A program made the translations under genes and the position numbers. The notes beneath the pieces are model-generated. The model was not told the origin of the DNA. It worked only from the letters and a program-made list of their open reading frames with translations, and made no database searches. Source: Flavobacteriaceae bacterium (lineage in GTDB: Bacteria > Bacteroidota > Bacteroidia > Flavobacteriales > Flavobacteriaceae). Taken from it: 5,599 bases of DNA. Positions 1 to 5,599 of this stretch are shown here, piece by piece. Position 1 is the stretch's first letter. Each line of letters opens with the position of its first letter. The stretch is taken from contig JABDQK010000177.1 of NCBI GenBank assembly GCA_013042255.1, positions 1 through 5,599 on the forward strand, in the 5' to 3' direction.

Positions 1-597
1 GTTGAAACCGGCCAGGGCGACCGGCCGGGCGTGGATGTAGTTATGAATTCGGTAGAGATCATCAGAAACGGCAAAGAGGCCAGGAATTTTGATGCGGTTA
101 AAATTATGAGTGATTATTTTGCGGAGGAAGAGGAGGCCATTGCGGCCATGAAAAAAATGGTTAGTGATTTTGCTCAGGAAATTGCAACTCAAAAAGAAAG
201 CGCAGAAGCACTACCGTCCGGACTAAAAATGATTGTCCTGAAGGAAGGAACGGGTGAGAAACCTAAGATCGGACAAAAAGTGATGGTGAATTATGCAGGT
301 TATCTGGAGGACGGCTCTATGTTCGACAGTAACTATGAGGAAGTAGCAAGAAAATACGAGAGGTATGATGAGGAACGCAAACTCGGAGGCGGTTACGAAC
401 CCTTTCCCATGGATTACAGTCCGGATGCCCGACTGATACCCGGTTTTAAGGAAGGATTACTTTCTATGAAAGTTGGGGATAAAATAAGGGTATTTATCCC
501 ACCTCACCTGGGATATGGCCAGCAAGGAAGCGGACCTATCCCACCCAACTCCAATCTGGTCTTCGACCTGGAAATCACAGGTATGTTCGGAGAATAA
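1..597 (+). CDS. Peptidyl-prolyl cis-trans isomerase, cyclophilin-FKBP fusion (5' partial)
   Basis: Catalyses cis-trans isomerisation of Xaa-Pro bonds, assisting protein folding. The frame is open from base 1, so the gene starts upstream; the GTG at 31 and ATG at 43 are internal codons. 198 residues are visible (numbered from base 1). Residues 1-22 (GDRP, then DVVMNSVEIIR) resemble the C-terminal strand of a bacterial cyclophilin. Residues ~30-70 are an acidic/lysine-rich, probably helical linker. Residues ~72-196 are a full FKBP domain. Active-site positions aligned by eye to human FKBP12 are kept: Y98 (NYAG), F108-D109, L145-I146, Y172 (LGYG) and F188 (VFDLE). The pocket-floor tryptophan (FKBP12 W59) is F149. 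The loop between FDS and the LIPG motif is about 16 residues longer than in FKBP12. Cyclophilin-FKBP fusions are known in Bacteroidota. Localisation cannot be judged because the N-terminus is missing. The FKBP assignment is secure; the cyclophilin part is inferred from its tail alone. Confidence 0.9.
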   Translation, partial: VETGQGDRPGVDVVMNSVEIIRNGKEARNFDAVKIMSDYFAEEEEAIAAMKKMVSDFAQEIATQKESAEALPSGLKMIVLKEGTGEKPKIGQKVMVNYAGYLEDGSMFDSNYEEVARKYERYDEERKLGGGYEPFPMDYSPDARLIPGFKEGLLSMKVGDKIRVFIPPHLGYGQQGSGPIPPNSNLVFDLEITGMFGE

Positions 598-601
598 ATT
601 C

Positions 602-626
602 AACCCCGCTCAATGCGGGGTTTTTT
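602..626 (+). terminator. Rho-independent terminator between convergent genes
   Basis: A perfect 8-bp stem, AACCCCGC (602-609) with GCGGGGTT (615-622), closes a 5-base loop TCAAT and runs into a T-tract at 621-626. It begins five bases after the isomerase stop codon and its T-tract touches the pepD stop codon (625-627, minus strand). It should terminate the plus-strand gene strongly. Read on the minus strand the same stem is followed by the weaker T-rich stretch TTGAATTTATT, so it may also serve pepD. Confidence 0.9.
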
Positions 627-2076
627 ATGCTTCGGGAATTTCAGATAAAATAGTCTTTAGAAATTTCCAGAATTTTTGAACTGAAGAGATCTGGACTCTT
701 TCATCAGGAGAATGTGCCCCTTTGATGTTAGGTCCAAAACTTATCATGTCCATCTCTGGATAATGGCTACCGAGGATTCCACACTCCAGTCCGGCATGGC
801 AGGCGACTACCTCCGGAGATGCCTGGAATAATTCCTCATATTCCTTTACGAGAACCTTCAGGATTTCAGAATCAGGGTTGGGGGTCCAGCCGGGATAATC
901 ACCGCTTAGGCTCACCTCGTATCCCGCGAGTTCAAGAACTGAACTTAGTTGGGATGCAAGGTTCATTTTTCCCGACTCTACGGAGGAGCGTGTGAGGCAG
1001 CTGATTTTGATATTTCCATTCTGTACTTCAACTCGCGCCAGATTGTTTGAGGTTTCCACCAGATCGTCAATAGTTGTACTCATAGCAAAGACCCCATTTT
1101 GCACGCCCTGAACCGCTCTCAGTAGCCTCCCCTGGGCATCCCTGTCCATGCATTTACCTGTAAGGTTTTGCTTCGAAAGGGCAATATTGAGCTTAGGTTC
1201 CGTCACCCGAAGTTCGTTGCGGATGTTGCCAATAATTTCCTCAATCCCGGCAAGCACTTTTTCCTCCCCTTGCGAAATGGCAAATCGTGCAACACTTTCC
1301 CTTGGAATCGCATTTCGAAGTCCGCCTCCGTCAATTTCACATAAGTGTATTAAGCCTTCCTGTGCGGCAGCAAGGAGAAGCCTGTTCATAATTTTATTGG
1401 CATTACCCAGACCACGGTGTATATCCATCCCACTATGGCCTCCCTGGAGACCATTGACAAGGAGCTGATATCCCTGAGTCCCTAAAGGCAGGTCCACTTC
1501 TGCATATTTGCCTATGGCGGTTACATCTATGCCCCCGGCACATCCTATATCGATCTCATCATCCTCTTCGGTGTCGAGGTTTAGCAAAATTGACCCCTTT
1601 AACAAGTCGCCCTGCAGGCCCTTTGCTCCTGTCATCCCGGTTTCTTCATCGATCGTAAAAAGGGCTTCCAGAGGTGGATGTGGAACCTGGTCCCCGGCCA
1701 AAATCGCCATGATCGCGGCTACGCCCATTCCATTATCAGCCCCCAGGGTAGTACCTTTGGCCTTTACCCAATCCCCGTCCACATACATTTCTATACCTTG
1801 TTCGTCAAAGTTGAAATCTGTGTCGTTATTTTTCTGATGAACCATATCGAGATGGGATTGGAGTACTACCGGTTTTCTGTTTTCCATTCCCGGGGTAGCC
1901 GGTTTTCTGATAATTACATTTCCCACATTGTCTTGGATGGTTTCAAGGCCTAGTGCCTTTCCAAAATCCATCATAAAGGCAATTACCCGTTCTTCTTTTT
2001 TTGAAGGACGGGGTACGGCGTTGAGCTTTGAAAAATAATTCCAGACCGATTTAGGTTCTAAGTTTTGAATATCCAT
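625..2076 (-). CDS. pepD: Aminoacyl-histidine dipeptidase PepD (M20 family)
   Basis: A cytosolic two-zinc dipeptidase (peptidase family M20, beta-alanyl-histidine/Xaa-His dipeptidase) that hydrolyses dipeptides such as carnosine-type Xaa-His in peptide recycling. At 483 residues it is near the 485 of E. coli PepD and collinear with it from end to end, which supports the start at 2076. Metal ligands and catalytic residues are present: H75 and D77 (SHLDMV), bridging D114 (LGADNG), catalytic E144 and E145 (DEETG), D168 (NLDTEE) and H455 (KGAHSPDE). Other family blocks are GCAGGID (~178-184), the lid-domain GGHSG (~212-216) with GLGNANK, RNAIPRE (~254-260) and HAGLECG (~427-433). There is no signal peptide. 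It converges on the isomerase gene, sharing the hairpin between them, and diverges from the DUF3810 gene with a 78-base gap, so it is probably a single-gene transcript. Nothing suggests loss of function. Confidence 0.97.
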   Translation of the reverse strand: MDIQNLEPKSVWNYFSKLNAVPRPSKKEERVIAFMMDFGKALGLETIQDNVGNVIIRKPATPGMENRKPVVLQSHLDMVHQKNNDTDFNFDEQGIEMYVDGDWVKAKGTTLGADNGMGVAAIMAILAGDQVPHPPLEALFTIDEETGMTGAKGLQGDLLKGSILLNLDTEEDDEIDIGCAGGIDVTAIGKYAEVDLPLGTQGYQLLVNGLQGGHSGMDIHRGLGNANKIMNRLLLAAAQEGLIHLCEIDGGGLRNAIPRESVARFAISQGEEKVLAGIEEIIGNIRNELRVTEPKLNIALSKQNLTGKCMDRDAQGRLLRAVQGVQNGVFAMSTTIDDLVETSNNLARVEVQNGNIKISCLTRSSVESGKMNLASQLSSVLELAGYEVSLSGDYPGWTPNPDSEILKVLVKEYEELFQASPEVVACHAGLECGILGSHYPEMDMISFGPNIKGAHSPDERVQISSVQKFWKFLKTILSEIPEA

Positions 2077-2099
2077 ATCAAATTCTACTATTTATGGAC

Positions 2100-2107
2100 C
2101 AAAAATA
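2100..2107 (-). promoter_or_regulatory. Candidate pepD promoter -7 box
   Basis: On the minus strand this reads TATTTTTG, a full match to the Bacteroidota -7 consensus TAnnTTTG, and lies 23 bases before the pepD start codon, leaving a leader of roughly 15-18 bases. No convincing TTG/TTTG -33 element is visible at the expected distance upstream, so the assignment rests on the -7 box and position only. Confidence 0.45.
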
Positions 2108-2154
2108 CTGAGCCCCATCGAAACCTACTCATAAAATTGGGTAAATTTACCGAC

Positions 2155-3222
2155 ATGAATTACAGGCTGAAAAATGCTATTGTCCTCGCTTTACCTATTC
2201 AAATTCTTTTGATCGGTTGGATCAGTAATTATCCCTCTATCATTGAAGAGTACTACAGCAAAGGAATTTACCCCTTTATAGCAGCCTCCATGAGGTGGCT
2301 CTATGGATGGATTCCCTTTTCGCTGGGCGATGTAATTTATACTCTTTTAGGGCTTCTTGTTATCCGTTACATTTACATCAAATGGATATATATTAGAACA
2401 AAACCCTTTGTCTTTCTGCGCAACCTTCTGGTAGTTCTCTCCATAGCCTATTTTACATTCCATTTACTCTGGGGATTGAATTACTATCGCGAACCTTTGG
2501 CAAAAACTCTCGACCTGCAAAATTCATATTCTCAGGAGGAGTTGCTTGAATTCACTTCCCGTCTTGCTGAAGAAACAAACAGACTACATTCAGATCTCAC
2601 CAGAAATGACAGCCTGCAAGTTAGCATTCCATATTCGCACAGAGAGATTTTTGATAAAGTCGCGGGGCTTAGCAACCCTGTTAGCATCGAATTTCCGGAA
2701 TTAAAATACTCCAATCCCAGTATTAAAGAATCACTCTACAGTCTTGCCCTCACCTACATGGGGTATGGGGGGTATCTCAATCCTTTTACCCTTGAGTCCC
2801 AGGTAAATAGAAAAATTCCTATTTCCAGGTTTCCTGTTGTGAGTTGTCATGAGATGGCACATCAATTGGGTTATGCGGCTGAAAATGAAGCGAATTTCAT
2901 CGGCTACCTGAGAGCTTTCAATCATCCGGATCCACTTATTAAATACACAGCACTTACTTATGCCCTCGGCTACTGTCTTGCAGAGATCAGATACCAGGAC
3001 GAGGAAAAGTTTCAGGAAATTTACGGGAAGGTTAATCCGGGTGTCAAAATGGATTACCAGGAACTGAGTAAGTTCTGGACATCCTACGAAAACCCGCTTG
3101 AGCCTGTCTTTAAAGAAGTCTACAATCGTTTTCTAAAGGCAAATAATCAGGTCGAAGGTATTAAAAGTTACAACCAGGTCGTAGCCCTGTTCGTGGCCTA
3201 CCACAAGCAATCTCCACTTTAG
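2155..3222 (+). CDS. DUF3810 family membrane-anchored zinc metalloprotease-like protein
   Basis: A 355-residue protein of unknown function from the DUF3810 family, common in Bacteroidota. Hydrophobic segments at ~8-24, ~57-79 and ~88-108 predict three membrane helices. Positive charges near the N-terminus (R4, K6) and between helices 2 and 3 (R71, K76, R81, K83, R89) place residues ~110-355 in the periplasm. Family blocks are WGLNYYREPL (~106-115), GGYLNPFTLESQVN (205-218), the zincin motif H232-E-M-A-H236, the downstream ENEANF (243-248; E243 or E245 a plausible third zinc ligand), and a C-terminal FLKANNQVEGIKSY block. HExxH predicts a zinc hydrolase, but substrate and activity are unknown. 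The start at 2155 is preferred over the in-frame ATG at 2065 because the latter overlaps the divergent pepD start and adds 30 residues without family character. It is followed 123 bases later by a co-oriented amidohydrolase, which appears to have its own promoter. Confidence 0.9.
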   Translation: MNYRLKNAIVLALPIQILLIGWISNYPSIIEEYYSKGIYPFIAASMRWLYGWIPFSLGDVIYTLLGLLVIRYIYIKWIYIRTKPFVFLRNLLVVLSIAYFTFHLLWGLNYYREPLAKTLDLQNSYSQEELLEFTSRLAEETNRLHSDLTRNDSLQVSIPYSHREIFDKVAGLSNPVSIEFPELKYSNPSIKESLYSLALTYMGYGGYLNPFTLESQVNRKIPISRFPVVSCHEMAHQLGYAAENEANFIGYLRAFNHPDPLIKYTALTYALGYCLAEIRYQDEEKFQEIYGKVNPGVKMDYQELSKFWTSYENPLEPVFKEVYNRFLKANNQVEGIKSYNQVVALFVAYHKQSPL

Positions 3223-3230
3223 CCTGGCAA

Positions 3231-3248
3231 GCTAATACTTAGCGCTAA
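3231..3248. repeat. Small overlapping palindromes downstream of the DUF3810 gene
   Basis: GCTAA-TAC-TTAGC (3231-3243) is a perfect inverted repeat and overlaps a second perfect palindrome TTAGCGCTAA (3239-3248), so the central TTAGC can pair with either flanking GCTAA. It starts eight bases after the stop codon. The stem is short and A/T-rich with no following T-tract, so it is at best a weak terminator; a protein-binding site or chance is equally possible. Confidence 0.35.
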
Positions 3249-3289
3249 AAATATAAATCGTTCCAAATGTTAAAAAAGCGGGAATGAGG

Positions 3290-3318
3290 TTGTGTTCTGC
3301 ACAGTTCGTTTATTTTTA
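3290..3318 (+). promoter_or_regulatory. Candidate promoter of the amidohydrolase gene
   Basis: TTG (3290-3292) is followed after an 18-base spacer by TATTTTTA (3311-3318). This matches the Bacteroidota -33/-7 arrangement (TTG, about 17-23 bases, TAnnTTTG) with one mismatch at the last base of the -7 box. Transcription would begin around 3323-3327, giving a leader of roughly 20 bases before the ATG at 3346. No Shine-Dalgarno sequence precedes the ATG; the stretch before it is A/T-rich, as is usual in this phylum. A second -7-like box, TAACTTTA at 3325-3332, lies closer to the ATG but has a poorer -33 partner. Confidence 0.45.
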
Positions 3319-3345
3319 GGCTGCTAACTTTAAAATTCAACCTTT

Positions 3346-5599
3346 ATGAAATTAAAATACCTGATTGTGGCCGTCGCATTCTTATTTGCGTTACCACTCT
3401 CTTCCCAGGAATACTTCCCCAAAAATGACGGGGTAAAAGCAGAAAACAATAATTACACTGCCCTAACAAATGCCAGGATATACGTGACCCCAACCCAAAT
3501 TATTGAGAATGGGATACTCCTTATAAAAGACGGGAAAGTGATATCCGCCGGTACATCCGTAAGCATCCCACCCAATAGCGTACAGGTCGATCTGAAAGGA
3601 AAGAGTATATACCCTTCCTTTATTGATGTGTATTCCAAATTTGGGGTTGAGCAACCTAAAAGACCTTCAGGGGGCGGTAGATCACCACAGTATGATCCTA
3701 CCCGGGAAGGATTCTACTGGAATGACCATATCATGCCTGAGGCAGACGCGATCAATTCGTATAAATACGATGATAAAAGTGCCAAATCGTTACGCGAGGC
3801 CGGGTTCGGTGTAGTAAACTCCCATATCCAAGATGGAATTGCCAGAGGAAGCGGTGTTTTAGTGGCTCTTAAGGCTGAAGCTAATGAGGCTGAGCGAATT
3901 GTTGATGACAATTCGGCACAGTACTTCTCTTTCGACAAAAGTGTTTTAAAACGACAGTCGTACCCTACCTCTCTCATGGGTGCAATGGCACTACTACGAC
4001 AGATGTACAATGATGCTTCATGGTACTCAAAAGGAATGGTAGATACAAAAGACAGATCGCTCGAAGCCCTGCTGGAGAACAGAAGCATGGTGCAGGTATT
4101 TGCGGCTGGCAATGCCGGAAACATTCTTAGAGCGGATAAAATAGGAGATACCTTTGGTATTCAATATGCGATCCTTGGAGGAGGAAACGAATTTGAACTT
4201 ATTGACGAAATCAAATCGGCCAACGCAAAATTGATTATTCCGGTAAATTTTCCTGACGCATATGATGTGTCGGATCCGTTTCAGGCTGATTATGTCTCAC
4301 TAAAAGATATGAGGTTCTGGAACCAGGCTCCATCCAATCCGAAGGTCCTGGCCGATAATGGTGTAGCCTTTAGTTTTACCCTTCACGAGCTGAAAAGTCC
4401 TTCAGCCCTGAAAGAAAAAATCGGAAAGGCAATCGAATACGGTTTATCTGAAGCCAAGGCTCTTGAAGCCCTTACCCTGGCTCCGGCCACTCTGTTGGGT
4501 AAAACTGATCTTATTGGAACACTGCAACCGGGACGATATGCCAATTTTCTGATCACCTCGGGGGATGTTTTCGACAAGGAAACAACCCTCTATGAGAACT
4601 GGGTCCAGGGGCAGAAAAGCATTATCAATGCCATGGATCAGAAAGATATCCGTGGAAAATATGATTTGAGATTAGGAGCAACCACTTATGATCTGGATAT
4701 AACAGGGGAAGTTTCCAAGCCTAAAGCAGAAGTAAAACAGGACACGATAAAGCTAACTTCCAAACTGAGCTACGATGGGGACTGGGTTACGATGTCGGTT
4801 ACGACCTCCGATCGGAATACCTACCGTATGACGGCGAGAGTAAGTCCGGATAGTGATAACCTAAACGGTAAACTTCTGCTGCCAGACGGGGGCGACTCGC
4901 GGTTTACTGCAGTTCGGAAGGAAGGACCCTCAGACTCCACAGAAAAAAAAGACGGGGATTCAAAAACTCCGACAATAATGCCGGTGAAATTTCCCAATGT
5001 GGGTTATGGTTATTCTGAAAAGAAGACAGCTGAGGATATGTTGTTCAGGAATGCAACGGTATGGACTGGTGAAGCGGCTGGCATACTTGAAAATACAGAT
5101 GTCTTGGTAAGGAACGGGAAAATATCCCGTATTGGAAAGAACCTGAATGCAGGAAATGCCAGGGTAATTGATGCCAGCGGGAAACACCTTACAGCAGGGA
5201 TTATTGACGAACACAGTCATATAGCAGGTCTTGCTATCAATGAGGCCGGGCAAAATTCGTCCGCTGAAGTAAAACTGACTGATGTAGTAGATCCGAATGA
5301 TATGGACCTCTACCACAATCTTGCCGGAGGGGTAACTACAGTACAATTGCTGCATGGCTCCGCCAACCCTATCGGAGGAAGATCGGCTATCCTCAGACTA
5401 AAATGGGGAGAATCGGCAGATAAACTCATATTTGAGAACTCTCCTAAGTTTATCAAGTTTGCCCTTGGTGAGAATGTGAAGCAAAGTAACTGGAACAGCT
5501 TTAATCGCTTTCCACAGACCCGGATGGGTGTAGAACAGGTCTTTGTCAATTATTTCCAGCGAGCTAAAGAATATGACGCTTTGAAGAAAAGTGGAAAAC
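3346..5599 (+). CDS. Secreted tandem amidohydrolase, imidazolonepropionase-like (3' partial)
   Basis: An exported member of the amidohydrolase superfamily related to imidazolonepropionases (COG1228 type), predicted to hydrolyse a C-N bond in a small amide or peptide; substrate unknown. The first 751 codons are visible and the frame is still open at the window end; relatives in Bacteroidota are about 1,000 residues. Residues 1-20 form a Sec signal peptide (K2/K4, hydrophobic 6-18, cleavage near LSS-QE) with no lipobox cysteine. Residues ~40-425 are a first amidohydrolase-like half ending in the typical LAPATLLG (378-385) and GTLQPGRYANF (391-401). Its HxH site is replaced by Y96-S-K98 (PSFIDVYSK), and later ligand positions also look lost. 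Residues ~430-530 are a beta-rich, then polar S/D/K linker. A second half starts near 565 with NATVWTGE and carries H623-S-H625 (GIIDEHSH), followed by GGVTTVQLLHG and GGRSAILRLKWG. The active site is therefore expected in the second half, whose remaining ligands lie beyond the window. Confidence 0.88.
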   Translation, partial: MKLKYLIVAVAFLFALPLSSQEYFPKNDGVKAENNNYTALTNARIYVTPTQIIENGILLIKDGKVISAGTSVSIPPNSVQVDLKGKSIYPSFIDVYSKFGVEQPKRPSGGGRSPQYDPTREGFYWNDHIMPEADAINSYKYDDKSAKSLREAGFGVVNSHIQDGIARGSGVLVALKAEANEAERIVDDNSAQYFSFDKSVLKRQSYPTSLMGAMALLRQMYNDASWYSKGMVDTKDRSLEALLENRSMVQVFAAGNAGNILRADKIGDTFGIQYAILGGGNEFELIDEIKSANAKLIIPVNFPDAYDVSDPFQADYVSLKDMRFWNQAPSNPKVLADNGVAFSFTLHELKSPSALKEKIGKAIEYGLSEAKALEALTLAPATLLGKTDLIGTLQPGRYANFLITSGDVFDKETTLYENWVQGQKSIINAMDQKDIRGKYDLRLGATTYDLDITGEVSKPKAEVKQDTIKLTSKLSYDGDWVTMSVTTSDRNTYRMTARVSPDSDNLNGKLLLPDGGDSRFTAVRKEGPSDSTEKKDGDSKTPTIMPVKFPNVGYGYSEKKTAEDMLFRNATVWTGEAAGILENTDVLVRNGKISRIGKNLNAGNARVIDASGKHLTAGIIDEHSHIAGLAINEAGQNSSAEVKLTDVVDPNDMDLYHNLAGGVTTVQLLHGSANPIGGRSAILRLKWGESADKLIFENSPKFIKFALGENVKQSNWNSFNRFPQTRMGVEQVFVNYFQRAKEYDALKKSGK

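Noticed and set aside
7..26. Direct repeat ACCGGCC (7-13 and 20-26) in a very GC-rich stretch
   Set aside because: It lies inside the coding frame, is short, and encodes residues expected at the end of a cyclophilin domain; no mobile-element structure surrounds it.
31..597. Reading the isomerase as a complete 188-residue protein starting at GTG 31
   Set aside because: The frame stays open to base 1 and the residues before 31 continue a cyclophilin-like ending, so the true start is upstream of the window.
1148..1953. Plus-strand open frames at 1148-1468, 1508-1837 and 1678-1953 inside pepD
   Set aside because: They lie antisense within a fully conserved gene and their translations have low-complexity Ser/Pro/Arg content with no recognisable domain.
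2142..2149. TAAATTTA as a -7 promoter box for the DUF3810 gene
   Set aside because: It ends only five bases before the start codon and has no TTG/TTTG element at the right distance, so it is too weak to call.
2065..2154. Longer DUF3810 protein starting at ATG 2065
   Set aside because: It would overlap the pepD start codon on the other strand and add 30 residues without family character; the ATG at 2155 directly precedes the first membrane helix.
3714..5549. Minus-strand open frames at 3714-4124, 4383-4577, 4960-5355 and 5310-5549
   Set aside because: They are antisense to the continuous amidohydrolase frame and show no recognisable domain; the plus frame has a signal peptide and family motifs throughout.

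Overview
The window reads as ordinary chromosomal DNA from a Bacteroidota bacterium, most likely a flavobacterium with moderate GC content. Three things point there: close full-length matches to typical flavobacterial protein families (a DUF3810 membrane zincin, a secreted two-halved amidohydrolase, a cyclophilin-FKBP fusion); TAnnTTTG-like -7 promoter boxes; and no clear Shine-Dalgarno sequences before the start codons. No mobile element, CRISPR array, tRNA or rRNA was seen.

Layout: (1) 1-597 (+) is the 3' end of a peptidyl-prolyl isomerase gene whose start lies upstream of the window. The first ~22 visible residues look like the last strand of a cyclophilin domain, followed by a charged helical linker and a complete FKBP domain. 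(2) 602-626 is a strong hairpin plus T-tract filling the short gap between two convergent genes. (3) 625-2076 (-) is a complete pepD, a cytosolic M20-family Xaa-His dipeptidase with all metal ligands present. (4) 2077-2154 is a short divergent promoter region. (5) 2155-3222 (+) is a complete DUF3810 protein with three N-terminal membrane segments and an HExxH zinc motif. (6) 3223-3345 is a non-coding gap with a small palindrome cluster and a plausible promoter. (7) 3346 to the window end (+) is the first 751 codons of a secreted, two-halved amidohydrolase that runs off the window. Its first half has lost the metal-binding residues and its second half keeps the HxH motif.

Functionally, three of the four genes (pepD, the DUF3810 zincin, the amidohydrolase) encode predicted metal-dependent hydrolases acting on peptide or amide bonds: one cytosolic, one anchored in the inner membrane facing the periplasm, and one exported. 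A shared role in peptide or amide turnover is possible but is only inference from adjacency. I see no wholly new system. The most interesting objects are the uncharacterised DUF3810 membrane zincin and the pseudoenzyme-enzyme tandem amidohydrolase.
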